From Ramazzottius varieornatus (Eukaryota; Tardigrada; Eutardigrada; Parachela; Ramazzottiidae), in contig BDGG01000003.1 of assembly GCA_001949185.1 (NCBI GenBank), positions 701,197 to 765,196 of the forward strand: a stretch of DNA of 64,000 bases, written 5' to 3'. A program made the position numbers and the translations under genes. Within the stretch, counting starts at the first letter, position 1, and every line of letters starts with the position of its first letter. The notes under the pieces are model-generated. The model was not told where the DNA came from. It did not search any database and saw nothing but the letters and a program-made list of their open reading frames with translations. Shown here one piece after another: positions 1 to 11,215 of this stretch.

Positions 1-27
1 GTATTCTTCACTCTTTTCACTTTGCAG

Positions 28-168
28 CAGGCAAAGGATCAAGTTATTCTGAATGTTGATCACTATACTTTGAAAGCTGTTGTTTACATGCCAGTCGATG
101 GTACAACCTTTCTTTATAATATAATCACCGCTCGATTTTACATTGCGGCGTACCATACTTCAGATTAG
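28..168 (+). other. Possible coding exon at window edge, unassigned
   Basis: A pyrimidine-rich tract ending in TTTGCAG at 21-27 is followed by a frame open for 46 codons to a TAG at 166-168. It could be the last exon of a gene lying mostly off the left edge. I do not recognise the peptide and cannot exclude chance. The Tigger element begins only 33 bp downstream. Confidence 0.2.
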
Positions 169-200
169 CGATTATTTCACACCCACAAGATATACTACTA

Positions 201-1838
201 CTGTATTCCCGCGAAAGTTTTGCGCAGTCACGTTTCATGCCCATAAATCAAACCTACGAACATTTTAATGTACAATGCATTGATTGCCTGATTGGGGCCC
301 ATCGCGTTTTCACTTGTTGCATTTGTTTTCTGATTTTCTGTCCGGAAGCCCATGTGTCAGGTATCTCAGGTATTGCGTGGTATTGCGTGCTTGGAAGTAA
401 GAAATGCTCCAACTTGTTCGAAAACCTTGTACAGTATGCATCTACAGAATTTTTTGTCATGGACAGGTCTGGAAAGCTTCCGGATAAGATCAACAACTCT
501 GGCAGGAGAATTCAGCACCCCGAGCTCGAAGACGAAGTGTACAAGCGATATGAAGACCGCCAAAAGGCCTCCAAACCAACTCGAGACTTCGATTTGCAAA
601 GGATGGCTATTGCTGTCGCCGCTGAGCGAGGAGTCACGGGATTCAGAGCTTCAAAAGGCTGGGTCGGAGACTTCAGGCAGCGACGCGGACTAGTGCTACG
701 AGTCACAACGAAGATTGGCCGAAAGTTCGCCCAAACGGAAGATCAGGTAAGGGATCTGCTTACGTACCATGTGTGACGTCATACTGTGAAAATTTTCCCT
801 TAAGCCTTGTTACTTGCCATGACATTACGATTTGTGACGTCATGCGCGAAGTCGACTGCCATTTACCTCTTTCTTTTCTGCAGATCCAGGAAGAATTTTT
901 CCTGCACAGGATATTCGAAGCTGTCTTCATCAACAACTCTCATCCCTACCTCATAAGGAACATGGACCAAACATCAGTCAGGCTGCAGAACACCTATAAA
1001 AAGACTTTGTCCCCGAAAGGTGCCAAGGAGGTGCGAGTAGTGCAACCTCCAGGAGATCCTGAGTATCTCACGGTGTGCCTCACGATCAGCGCCAACGGTT
1101 GGAAATTTCCAGCTTCCGTTGTGTTCAAAGGTAACAAGAAAACCGGAAAGCTGTCGCCGAGAATCCTCAACAAGTTCGAGATTCGCGAAAACGTCCGCAT
1201 CTTCAGTACTCATTCGGGGTGGTAGAATTCAGCCTTTGACCGGTTCTGGATCAAGGAAACGTTTGACGAAAGATATGATGGTGGTACCTTGATTCGGGAT
1301 CGTGCGCCGGCTCATGGGAGTTTCGAAAGTCAGCTCTTACTGGAAAATCTGGGGATCGAACAGATGTTTATTCCTGCTGGTCTCACTGGTACCTACCAAC
1401 CTTTGGATGTTGGTGTCAACTTCCCGTTCAAATCGTACCTACGCAAATCCTACCACTTGAGGAGAGATAATTGCACCGCTGTCACCAAGAGCGGGTATTT
1501 GAAGAAGCCGAGCCGTCAAGATTTCATGAAATTTGTTTCAGAAGCCTGGGAGAAAGTCAAAGTCTCTACGGTAGAAAACTCTTTCGTTAGTGCTCGTATA
1601 ATGCCGGAACCGCTGTATATGTTAGCTAGTCAGGAAGAGACTCTGGATAGCCCTGATGATTTGGAAAGGTCTTTCGAGTGTGGTTTTAGTTCGGTGGAAG
1701 ACTCTTTCGCGGAAGAATAAAGTGTATGTCAATTGATTGACGAGTGTCTTTGATTGAAGACACAGACCTTTTTTGTCCCTGCCTGGCGTAATTTACGGGC
1801 ATTTCACTTGACTGCGCAAAACTTTCGCGGGAATACAG
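201..1838 (+). mobile_element. pogo/Tigger-type DNA transposon, full length, TA target duplication
   Basis: The outer 30 bp (201-230, starting CTGTATTCCCGCGAAAGT) are the exact reverse complement of 1809-1838. Both ends are flanked by TA (199-200 and 1839-1840), the expected duplication for Tc1/mariner/pogo insertion. The 1638-bp element carries one transposase frame on the plus strand. Perfect terminal repeats suggest recent movement, but the transposase has an in-frame stop. A 206-bp element at 42330-42535 starts with the same ten bases. Confidence 0.93.
237..1720 (+). pseudogene. pogo/Tigger transposase, one intron, in-frame TAG
   Basis: Exon 1 (237-746) encodes a CENP-B-type helix-turn-helix region, including the segment GFRASKGWVGDF near residue 133. 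A phase-0 intron (747-883, gtaagg...ctgcag) joins exon 2 (884-1720), which carries the DDE domain: first Asp in NMDQT, second in RDRAPA, third in QPLDVG. The frame would be continuous except for a TAG at 1223-1225, directly after a GW dipeptide and before NSAFDRFW. The true start may be the internal Met at 459. Cut-and-paste transposases of this family act on their own terminal repeats. This copy is probably inactive unless the stop is a sequencing error or is read through. Confidence 0.88.
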
Positions 1839-1858
1839 TACTGTAAGTCGTCGAGATA

Positions 1859-1930
1859 TTTGCGAAATCACGTGACTCAGTGATTTCGTGACTCAATGAC
1901 ACCTCGTATTGAGTCACGTGATTTGGCGAA
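1859..1930. repeat. Short inverted repeat with CACGTGA cores
   Basis: The arm at 1859-1879 (TTTGCGAAATCACGTGACTC...) pairs with 1910-1930 with one extra G, around a 30-bp loop that contains a third partial arm. It lies 20 bp beyond the Tigger element and just upstream of a TATATA motif at 1931-1936. It may be a promoter palindrome (E-box CACGTG) or a remnant of another element. Confidence 0.6.
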
Positions 1931-2317
1931 TATATAGCATCTTCTCCTAAAAAGAAGGGCGGTCATTCCTCAAGTATCTTCCTGCAGGAAGTTTCTCCTA
2001 TCAAAGAGACAGAAGTTGAAACAGGAAATATCGGGAAACGCTTCTCGTCCATCATCCTAGCTCCCATGAAAGACATCAGTGATCTGTACGCCTCACTATC
2101 TTCTGACTCGACAGGACATACGTCTGTTGACGTGAAAATATTGGGTTCTTCGTCTTACTGTAACAAATCTAGCATGCTGGAGCTGAGCACGCCAGGATGG
2201 CACAGAAGAGAAAGAGCATCGCACGAAGAGTCAGACAATTCGTGGGAGTCGTTCTTCGACAGAAAAGAACAGGAAGAGAAAAAGAAAGCTCGGAAAGATC
2301 TATCCACTTTGTCCTGA
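1925..2317 (+). CDS. Open frame of unknown function, possible terminal exon
   Basis: The frame is open from about 1925 to the TGA ending at 2317, with a Met at 2066. The product is Ser-rich and ends in a charged Lys/Glu tail (RKEQEEKKKARKDLS). Upstream of the Met the frame continues through a Lys-rich segment (SSPKKKGGHSSS), so it may be the last exon of a gene cut from its 5' part by the Tigger insertion at 201-1838. I do not recognise a family. Codon use looks plausible, but no start or acceptor is certain. Confidence 0.3.
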   Translation, partial: GEYIASSPKKKGGHSSSIFLQEVSPIKETEVETGNIGKRFSSIILAPMKDISDLYASLSSDSTGHTSVDVKILGSSSYCNKSSMLELSTPGWHRRERASHEESDNSWESFFDRKEQEEKKKARKDLSTLS

Positions 2318-2698
2318 GTTATCATCTTTGAAGGCTAGTTTCAGTATTGAAGGCATATGAGCACCAAAACTTTTTTATAACGGATCCGTTTACTATTAAA
2401 GGTTCTTGACGTCATGCTGTGACGTACGTACCGGAAACTGGACGTAAAGTATTTATTAAAAACATTCACGTCATATTTCCCGAATTGCGTTTTGGAATAT
2501 AATAGACCCGGGAGGAGGGGAAGGAAAACGGCCCAACGGTAATGACAGCACCAGTACGCAGTGCTGAGTGCCCTCGTTACGTCACAAACATGAGCTCACC
2601 TGCCGAGCGTTTTCATAATTCAGCATTGTAGTGTACGTCTCACTGAAAAACACTGTCAGTTGTAGCTCTTCAGCCTTTTCCACATTGTCAATCTGCTT

Positions 2699-4296
2699 AT
2701 TCCTGTTCGAGATGGAGAAGAGTGGCAGTGCCTGGGTGGTCTACTTTATGCTGATGAGCCACCGAAGTTAGGTGTCGTTCAGCCATCCTGGTATGTGCAA
2801 GGAGACGGCCCTGATACTCCAACTGTTGGATCGAACTGCATGGTCAAGTGACAAGGCAGAGGCAAGCCGTTTCCGGCAATCTTCCTCGACCAAGAGATCG
2901 GCAAGACAGCCAAGGAAGCCTACAAGAGTCTCGAAGGTAAACTGAAAGATGCTGCCACCGATGAAGCCTTAGACTCGATGGGGAAGAGTTACGCCGCTGC
3001 TGTGCTGCAACCAAGTAACGTCCAGTCGGATACTGCCGTTAACCTGCCTGACAGCTCTATCACGACCGTCATAAGCCATCCCCATGGACAGAGTACCCAG
3101 AGCGGTTAACCAGTGCTTCAGTCAGGTAGCCATGGATTGTCTTTGGAACACGCTCTTGTTTCATGGACTGAAATGCAGCAGTTCATGCAAGTAATGATTT
3201 ATCATCAGCAATTTCAAAACATGTCGTACTGTGCCGAAGATAATGTCTTTACGCTTCGACTCGTTTAACCAGTGCGATCCGCTATTTATATCTGAAGGAA
3301 GCGATTGAGGAGGCTAAGGAGGATATGCGAGAGCAGTTCCAGATTCTGAGATCTGAAAATAACAACGCGATCGACAAAAAGGCAGTCAAGGTAAGCCGCT
3401 GTTTGTCTACTTGGTTAAAGTCCCACAACCAATTTCTCCTTAATTTCTATAGGCCATCGTCAAAAAGTCGATGGACAAGATGAAGCACAAGTTGGAAGTC
3501 GACCGAGAAGAACTGAAGACGCAACATGAAACAATGTACGGATGCATCAACGCGGTTGAATCCACACAAAAGATTCATGAGGTATATTTGTCTAACATTG
3601 AAATTAATATTTTGGTATATGTTATGCTTTACCTTTAGACAAGCGTTAGCGAAATGTCGATGCGTTTGGACAATTTGGAGAAAAGAGATGTAAGTTTCCC
3701 TTCTTTCAACCATCTCTCTACGTTGTAATGTGATTTTCTATTTTTCATAGTACGCAGGTCAATGAAGAAAGATTCAAGTATGATCCGACTGTCTCCTCGA
3801 CCGTTCAGGCATCGCAATTGAAGGTATTCATATAACCTGGAAAATTTATTTGACATGCTGTAATATTTTTTGGACATTTAAAGCATATTTCTTCGCTTTA
3901 CAAAACTTTATGAGAAGCAAGAAAGATTGGACTAAAGCACTCATCAAAAGTATGAAGCTGCTGTCTGACGAAGACGAGCTGCGAGATTCTTGTACCAAAG
4001 ACAAGAAAAAATCTCCGGAGAATAGAGAACCATTGGACCAAAACAAAGTCAAGATTATTCACGGTAATCTGACTCCTTAAAAAATTCGATGAGTTTTATC
4101 CAGAAAACACTACACCTTACCATTATCAATTTTTTTACCTCATTATTGATACTTGTTTTCAGATATGGTCGCTATGTTCTGTGACGGGAAGAAGTTGACC
4201 CAACCAAAGACTGCGGAAATCAACAAGAGAATCAGTACTCACTGCTCTGGACTCAGCAAGAAACACAAGAAGATTGCTCCACTGACTTCCGTTTAA
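2699..4296 (+). pseudogene. Coiled-coil gene of unknown function, exons intact but TGA in first frame
   Basis: A long frame (2699-3109) is interrupted by one TGA at 2849-2851, between CMVK and QGRGKPFPAIF. It is followed by well-phased exons: about 3294-3390, 3453-3581, 3639-3689, 3758-3823, 3922-4063 and 4163-4296, ending TAA. All introns are GT-AG, and the phases join without a break from 3294 onward. The middle is strongly coiled coil (Glu/Lys-rich, EAIEEAKEDMREQFQI); the C-terminus is Lys/His-rich and basic. How the 2699-3109 frame joins the later exons is unclear, since it ends in TAA. Either the upstream part is a decayed neighbour or the gene is a pseudogene. No family recognised. Confidence 0.45.
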
Positions 4297-4480
4297 AATT
4301 CATTCCCGTTGAATTTTGCTGCTCCTGGTACTCTTGCCTATTTCTGATCTGATTTTTTACTTATTGAAACATTTTGATTTTAACTAGTTTTTAACAGATT
4401 CAGAACTTTCCGGTGCCAATAATTACGTACCAACCAGCTCATTCGATATTCCCAGCAGAATCGTAGATTTGCACACGGTG

Positions 4481-4636
4481 TTTCCGCCGTATTTCTGGGG
4501 TTCTTTTCGGTAGTGAATTTGCGCCATGGATAAAATACCGCTGCGTTTCCCCACCACCTTTCTGCCGTGTTTCTATAACCCTTTTCGGTGGTGAGTTTTC
4601 GCTATGGACGAATTACCGCTGCACTTCCCCACCACG
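4481..4636. repeat. Two tandem 78-bp units
   Basis: Unit 4481-4558 and unit 4559-4636 align end to end at roughly 80% identity. Both start TTTCYGCCGTRTTTCT and end in CCCCACCAC. A third unit begins at 4637 and fades. There is no coding potential. Confidence 0.8.
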
Positions 4637-4753
4637 TTTCTACCGTCGACATGTGCAGCATTAGCAGTCCGTTTAACATTGGCGACGGCAGATATTATCA
4701 ATTTTATAGATTTCCGCCGTTAGGGCGGAAATACCACAGATCGACCGTATTTC

Positions 4754-4906
4754 TGCAGTGTAAAAATGCATTGGGAAGAATCCAGCTGAGCTTACTTACG
4801 ACTCAGCCAGTGAGAATTAGGTTTTGCTGCATGCGCAAATTTCATTGGCCTTAACCATCTGGCTCCATACACCCATTTTTAACGGTTTATTTTGTCGTCC
4901 ACTGTA
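4754..4906. mobile_element. Miniature inverted-repeat element, copy 1
   Basis: This copy aligns along its length with the reverse complement of 7231-7395. It shares the internal stretch around GCTGAGCTTA and the right end CCCATTTTTAACGG, but its left terminal repeat has decayed. See copy 2 for the intact termini. Confidence 0.75.
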
Positions 4907-5416
4907 TCGTACACTGCGGTCTGGACTATCGATACTGCAACCCCGTGACCGCGGAAAATAGCTGGGTGGAAACATTACGTCAGTATTGTTGGCTTTCCAC
5001 TCTTCATATCATCACGTTAAGGATCAGGTTTTCTCGTTCCGCGCATACCTGGTAGAGACCGGATCCAGTGCGATCATTAGGCATAGGTGCACCTAATACA
5101 TACTATGTGGAGTGAGATTTTCCGTACGAGGAGAAGCATTTTCTTTATCGCATGTTCGCTGTGACAAGTGATATTTCGCAGAATATTTATTCGGAGTTCG
5201 GTGGAAGAAAATGGAACGTCTAGGAAAAGTGGGATGATAGTGTACACAACTCGGAAATAGCAATCCAGTGCATGAATATTCAACTATTCAAGTAGCTAAC
5301 AGTACGGACTTTTGCAGATAAACAGCGTGAACATATAATGGAAACCACAGCTAACGGCGCCAGCTTACGCGGTTTTCCGCTCACTCGACTAGCAAGCCCT
5401 TAGCGCTACAGAAAGT

Positions 5417-5800
5417 CTAACCAAAACATGGATTGGGATCCAAAGGATCGCAGCAGGGTTGGATAGGGTTACACGGATCGCAAGCGCATGGTGTGGAGTT
5501 CGGTGGAGGAGTCACGGTGCGAACAGATAGAGTAATGCGTCGAAGGGTGGTGGGACCTCTTGTCGTGGTGGTGGTTCGCGTTGCAAGGGTTATGCGCGCA
5601 TTGCCCTTCGCACTCGGGCCGCTTGATCCTGATGCCGGTTTCTTCTGTTTGTCTTTTTGTGTGGCTTGTACAGCCTTTTTTCCGTCGTTTGCCTTTTGAC
5701 CAGTAGGGCGGACTCTCTGCTTTCTTTCATCTGCAACGGTGATCTCCAGACAGAGCATGACCAGCAACAGCGTCAAGCAGGACAGACGAAACCACGACAT
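5417..5800 (-). CDS. Small secreted Thr-rich, Cys-tailed protein, paralogue 1
   Basis: A 127-aa single coding exon. Residues 1-24 form a typical signal peptide (MSWFRLSCLTLLLVMLCLE). A Lys/Gln-rich basic segment (25-75) follows, then a threonine run (TRTTTTTRGPTT) and a Cys/Pro-rich tail with seven cysteines (CACDPCNP, PCCDP). The ATG lies 5 nt after a pyrimidine tract ending TTTTCAG, so a 5'UTR intron is likely, as in paralogue 2 (17602-18018). Around 6030-6720 the upstream DNA also matches that of paralogue 2. Function unknown. The layout suggests an extracellular, possibly O-glycosylated protein with a disulfide-bonded tail. I recognise no database family. Confidence 0.72.
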   Translation of the reverse strand: MSWFRLSCLTLLLVMLCLEITVADERKQRVRPTGQKANDGKKAVQATQKDKQKKPASGSSGPSAKGNARITLATRTTTTTRGPTTLRRITLSVRTVTPPPNSTPCACDPCNPIQPCCDPLDPNPCFG

Positions 5801-6720
5801 CTTACCTGAAAAGAAGGAAATGTTTTGCGTGGGACAGTGGAAAACAACCCTTGCTTTGCTTAAGTGCGGTATCAATAGACCACTTACACTTACACAAGTT
5901 GAATGTTCAGATCCTAGCGCAATCCGTAACGAAAAGCTTGCGGAAATAAGATTTGAGGAGAGATGTGTTGTGTTGCAGCTACGACGCTCTTTTACATCAT
6001 CGCCGACAACGGTTTTTACGGAAGTAGAGAATTGCACTACCCGTTGTCACCATTGTTGATGCGAGAAAGACTTCAGAATTCGAACCATAATTAGATGTTG
6101 TTGGCACGGAAGACCAGGGTATCACAAAGGATAATGTGTATTTGGTATTCTAAGTTAGACGCAGCCTCATCATGTCGCGCAAGAAATTCACCGGTGCCCT
6201 TCAAAGTTCTCCCTCACGCTCCACTGATACCGTATTGAATGTATAATTGTGCAAGCCGACAGCCAAGTCGCTATTCAGTAGACATTGAGAAGCTACGGTG
6301 AATGGCAAGCGTCGGCTGGCAAACAACAAAAAAATACAGAAAATATCATGCCACATATTTCCGGTCAAAAACTTCCTACTTTTATCATTCTCGGGCTGCC
6401 TAATTGCACAGGAGTAGCAACGAACAAAGAACCACTTCGCCACGTCTAGCCATTTAGTTGAGCTACCTTGCCTAAACTTTATTCCTCGTGGTCGACTTAT
6501 GCTCGTTTCCGAAATCAATAAACAAGCCGGTCCAGCATAACCGAGCTGACTCGAACCTGTTTAGTTCTTTCGTGCCGACAAGGAAGCAGAAAATCATACG
6601 AAGACGCCTTTGACAAAGTCCACCAAGCCCTGATTACTACTCGATTGCGCCTTCAAGAATCAGGTCCCACCACGCACCGTGGAGATTTCTTTGCAAAAAG
6701 GACGGTAAGAGAGCATTCAC
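5801..6720. other. Duplicated upstream region of paralogue 1
   Basis: This stretch holds the presumed promoter and 5'UTR of the 5417-5800 gene. It aligns in order with 18019-18800, sharing blocks around 6090 (ACCATAATTAGA), 6150 (TATTCTAAGT...ACGCAGCCTCA) and 6570 (CCGACAAGGAAGCA). The position matching the paralogue's TATAAAA reads TGTAAAA here. No other gene was seen. Confidence 0.6.
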
Positions 6721-7230
6721 GCTTTCCGAAACAAAGGACTCTGCGCAGAGAAATGTTGGCGTACTCGATGGTCATTTCATCGTCCTATTATGGCCGTTTT
6801 ACGTCACGATGCCGTTTCCATGAAGAAATGTGATACAGGCAAGTTTTAGGCCCTGTTGAACCACATAGCATACTAGCGCAAGAACTCCTGAATGCATTAT
6901 GCAGGCTAGCGAAAACCTTACGTTTCGTGAAAACAAAACTTCGACTACAGTAGATCATAACCACAGGTACGATTCAGCTAGGCTTGGAGCTTAGTTTGAT
7001 AAATCTGAAAAACAGGCGGGCTAGAATCAGGCGGGCAGTGGGTACCATTCGCGCTATGAGCCCATGTCTTCAGCGCATATGAATCCATAGGTGGCTGCGC
7101 AGTAGAATCGTCAGAGCAGCACCTGGCTGTAAGAAGTGAGAGCGTCAGATAGCCAATCAACTGCTGATCGCTGTCGAGCGTGCTGCAATCTTTTGATTCC
7201 GAGAAGATAATCAACCCAAGAAAAAAAGAT

Positions 7231-7395
7231 TACAGTGTAGGACAAAATAAACCGTTAAAAATGGGTTTATAGAGCCAGCTGAAGCCAATGAAATTCGCGC
7301 ATGCAGTGAAACCTAATTCTCATTGGCTGAGTCGTAAATAAGCTCAGCTGGAGTCTTGGGCCCATTTTTAACGGTTAATTTCGTCGTACACTGTA
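7231..7395. mobile_element. Miniature inverted-repeat element, copy 2
   Basis: The 165-bp element has terminal repeats of about 35 bp: TACAGTGTAGGACAAAATAA at the left and its near-complement ending TACACTGTA at the right, with the subterminal core CCGTTAAAAATGGG. The copy at 4754-4906 lies in the opposite orientation. There is no coding capacity, so it must rely on a transposase elsewhere. Confidence 0.85.
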
Positions 7396-9760
7396 CCTAG
7401 CGAAGTGATGACCGAAGTGTATTCCGTACTTCCGTACTTCGGTGAGGGTCGGAAAGGTACCAAGCGTACACTTTTCTCAACCGGCGCATACGTGGCCGAG
7501 CGCATGCTGTGCGCTGGTACCTGAGTTGTTGATACACGGGCAAGCAGTTTAGACTTTTGAATTTTCGACGATGGAACTTCATTTCCGTCATGTCTGCTCC
7601 TGCTGGCGCTGTTGCAGAACCTTGCCCCGTCTCTGTTCGCTTCTCTCTGTCCTATCCGCTGCCCTGCTCTCAGCTGATATTTTCCTGACATCAACAGAAT
7701 TCGGGAAACAGCTGATTCCCGTTACCAGGCCCACTCAGCTGAGCTGGATGCGTCCACCGTTTGGCGAGAACCTGTCATATTTCTGGATGCTTGGGATTTT
7801 CTGATACTGGTAAGAGAGCTCTCATAGCTTATCGCTCTGTGGAAATGGCTAGGCTGGAGTCAGGTTAAATTGTTCTGCTACCAAAGATGCTGCATGAACG
7901 TGCTATTGCATCCGGTTTTGCTCTTTGTGAGACATGCTCTCTTGGAAGCTGTTAGTCGCATACATCGTAAGGATACCTTCCATTTCTGTTTATAGAAAAA
8001 TCTTGCCTATCCTAAGGACGGCAAGAAATAGCGGAACTATCTTCCTGGACGGGTGAAAATCACTTCATGAAGTAGGCCTTGAATTGGTGAAAGCGCTTAC
8101 GATTTCTTTGGAAATCCTGTGCGGAAATCCCGATTTACATATTCCGTCAAAAAACGGAGGTTTTGTTTTGCAGGCAATCCGTGAACCCTATTGGTGCCAG
8201 CAACCAGCTTAACAGAATCGGATGGGGAAGAGGCAGTAAAAGAACGTTCGACGAAAGACCGAGCCAAGTCAGTCATGTCAATCATCAATCCGGGTGGACC
8301 GAACCGTCAATCGGAGACCATCCCGATCATCCATGCGGGTGGACCAGATCATCGAAAAATCGATGAACGTCAATCAAAAAGTCAACCGGACAAAAATCGC
8401 TCGAATAATTCCAGAATCCAAGGAATCAATCGAAACGAAAACTCAACGCCGATTTCCATCAATCAAGCAATCGAATGCACTCAAAACGGTAAAAACGGGA
8501 CGTAGGAAGAATTTTAGAATAACAACAATGCATGTCTAACCAGGGCCATTTTACGAATTTTTGCCGCACTGTCAAGAAAATTTTGAAAAGAAGGTGGTGA
8601 ATTGCCGAGAAGGGGCGCCATTTAGTGGGGTGATGACTTTTTCCCATTTCTTCGGTCGTATTGTTCATCAATTCAAGCAATGATACCATATGTCACTGTC
8701 GGTGTGTCATGGTGTGTTCGATCATTGGATGAAGGTTTGGAAAATCTGCGCTGTCATTGGATGAAGGTTTGGAAAATGTTCAGCGAGAAAGATGAGGTTT
8801 TTTAGCTCTTCTTTCTCAGCTGGCAGTTTTCCGGGCAAGACATGCGTTATCAAAACTGAAATGGGTAATGGATGGCCTTCTTGACGCTGTACGTTTTCAC
8901 GTCAAGCGTTTAATTTTAGAAGCGCTGGTGGCGACAAAAGAGTTTTTGTGACAAGGACCGCAAAATTTTTAGAATTACGCCCCAGACGAAAACAGCTGCA
9001 GCAATTTAGCATGAGGCTGGAGTGATCTTCCTATAGCTTAAACGAAAGACTACATCATACGCCATGCTCAGTGAATAACAGGGGATCGAAATATAGCTTC
9101 TGACCGTCGATCCCGTCGATCGAGATCTGGTACCTATTTCTCCGATTTTGTTTTGAAGTCTGCTATACATTCGCCATACAACACGACAAGCCAAGGCCGA
9201 AATTACATGACACATAAATCACACCGTAACTTTAGTGGTGTGATCAAGTAATCAACCCGCATGTGGACCGGCTGTGTCCGTATGGCTCGCAGTATCGTTA
9301 ATTTTGTACGATTTCTTTATTTTGAAATCGCAAAATCAGGTACCAGATTTCGAGCGACCGGACTGTATTATCCGGCTGAACGATTTGATTGGGAATTTTT
9401 CCACATTTACTTGAGCCGTCAAAACTACCGAATATCTAGGTCATCTATGCATCATCACATATCAAAATTGCTACCTTGGCTTCAAAAACCGCCGTCCAAG
9501 AGTTCAGAAATAACAGGGCCTGGATGGCCTTAGGTTCTAGGCGGTTACGAAGGAGTGTACTGTATCGACCACCACTAGAGAAGCTTGAAGTTGCTGACCT
9601 GCGAGCTATAGCCCGTCAACTACTAATGGATAAGGAACTGTTGAGTAGCATGATCGAAGCAAAACGAGAGCGGAACAATAAAACTTGATCAATAAGCCGA
9701 CTTCTAGTGCGTTGTTAGCAGCAGAGGGATTGCGCATCGCCACGGTTCCCCCAGACTTCT
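7396..9760. other. Gene-poor stretch without a supported gene
   Basis: Several frames of 60-105 codons exist (for example 8191-8505, Arg/Asn/Ser-rich, and 9476-9688), but none has paired splice sites or a recognisable domain. A 23-bp direct repeat (CATTGGATGAAGGTTTGGAA plus 3 bases) occurs twice at about 8725-8780 with a 33-bp period. Confidence 0.5.
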
Positions 9761-9814
9761 ACCTAATGTAGGACACTGGGGAGTTCTGCTTTGATTGTCT
9801 GATTGATTCAAGTA

Positions 9815-9985
9815 CTTTTAACCGGATAAACATTGGAAGGATACAGATTTTATCGTATCCGGATGGATGAGGATGAGAGTTTTATCCGGTTAGGAGTTGG
9901 ATGGATAAAATCCTTAACCAATCCAGGTTTCATCCGGATATGTCCGGATAACGTCCGTTGTGGATGGATAAATAACATCCCTAAC
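9815..9985. repeat. Degenerate GGATAA-rich repeat block
   Basis: The motif CCGGATAA/GGATGGATAA and its complement recur at least eight times in 170 bp, in both orientations. The left edge (AGTACTTTTAACCGGATAAA) resembles the start of the palindromic element at 16810-17035, so this may be a distant relative. Confidence 0.5.
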
Positions 9986-10019
9986 TGTGTTCGACTGATT
10001 GACATCTCATCGCTGATCA

Positions 10020-10480
10020 GTTTCGCCTGAAGCTGTGGCTTACAGGACGGACTGTAGTCTGCCGGAACTCAACCGAAGACGCCGCGCGAAGTTCACCTTC
10101 ACGCATCGTTGGCGTCCAAATGGTTATATAGCAGTCTTTAATTTCAATGTCGAGGTCAACGATTGTCTGCTGGTCGCATTTCCAGCAACCCATGATAACT
10201 AATGCAGAGACCACGTTGTGAGACCACGTTGTGAAAGCAAAGTGGTCAATTGCGCGCCACGGAAACATTATTCAAAATGGGTCTTACGTTGTCCATTATC
10301 TTTCTCGCAATTGTAGAGCAATCGGGAAGACCGAAAAGATCAATATTTCAGGTACCAACCTAAACAGCCAGCAGAACCTATCTTGCGTAGACCTCACTTA
10401 TGTCAATCACGGTACTCCCATTTTGTCAGTGCAACACACCATGCATGCATGAGAGAACTCACTCAGTCTCATTCAGTTTG
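10020..10480. repeat. Segmental duplication block matching 19890-20310
   Basis: The order of similar blocks is the same in both copies: a CTTGCAGG/CTTACAGG segment, AATTTCAA(T/C)GTCGAG, CACGTTGTCCATTA, and AGCCAGC(A/C)GAACCT followed by TGCGTAGACCTCACTTA. No exon was recognised in either copy. Confidence 0.6.
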
Positions 10481-10485
10481 GCACA

Positions 10486-11215
10486 GTGCTTCGTCACATC
10501 GACGAGAAGCAATCAGCCATGCAAGAAACTAATCATCCCGATATTCTGTACACTTATCTCAAACAGGCTTTCCCCCGGAAATATCTCGGAAGAAAGAACT
10601 ACGTCACATCGGTGTACTCGAGGTTCACAACAAAAAAGTCGTCTTGCGCTGGCCAGTGGGAACAATTACCACAAAACAGTAAGGAGGAACCGGAACACCC
10701 ACGGATTAGTTTCTCAGCCACGAACCAACCGCATTTCAAACTAGAACAGCTTTTGGTATACCTCAGACAACTGTCTTCGCAGTCTTAGCCCATCAGACCA
10801 TCTGGAACATCCAGTGCAGCAAGTACACGGATGAAGAAGGCAAGAACGAGAACCCAGTCTTGTTCAGGAAACTACAAGAAATCCGGGAAGAAGTCATCCG
10901 AAGGCTGGAAAGCGGATCGGCCAAAGCCTCGCGAGAACGCGAGTTTGCCTTAATTAAAGAAATCACCGACATCAGCGGGACCATCAAGCCCTACGAAAAG
11001 GGGGAAAAGCGAAAGTAGGCCTGCATGCCTGCAAGAACCGGCCAAGATCAAAGCGCAACACGGTAAATCTTTTCCCTATATGCGCGTTAGTTGGTCAATC
11101 TGTTCTGACCTGTTTGAATATTTGTCCAGATTCTTACGTGCCGTCCAATGCTGAAGCGGTCGTTGGGGACACAGACGCCAAGTCGGGCTTGCCATTGCAG
11201 AGTGCAGCCAACGCT
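10486..11215 (+). pseudogene. PI 4-kinase type III alpha fragment, copy 1
   Basis: The frame from 10798 encodes [10 protein letters not shown], then REFALIKEITDISGTIKPYE and KGEKRK. After a GT-AG intron (11063 to about 11129) it gives SYVPSNAEAVV and DAKSGLPLQSAA. These match, in order, the segment just before the catalytic domain of PI4KA-type kinases (human order LAHQ.IWN, IIKPY, KGE.RK, PSNPEA, KSG.PMQSAAKAP). A TAG at 11016-11018 and a frameshift after it break the frame, and similarity stops abruptly near 11213, before any catalytic motif. The enzyme makes PI4P at the plasma membrane; this copy cannot. It is a truncated genomic (intron-bearing) duplicate. Confidence 0.78.

Noticed and set aside
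5433-5699. Plus-strand frame opposite secreted paralogue 1 (and 17627-18091 opposite paralogue 2)
   Set aside because: Antisense shadow of the Thr/Pro-rich coding exon; the Val-rich translation arises from the complement of Thr codons.
8191-8505. Arg/Ser/Asn-rich 104-codon frame
   Set aside because: Low-complexity composition gives long frames by chance; no start context, partner exon or homologue in the window.
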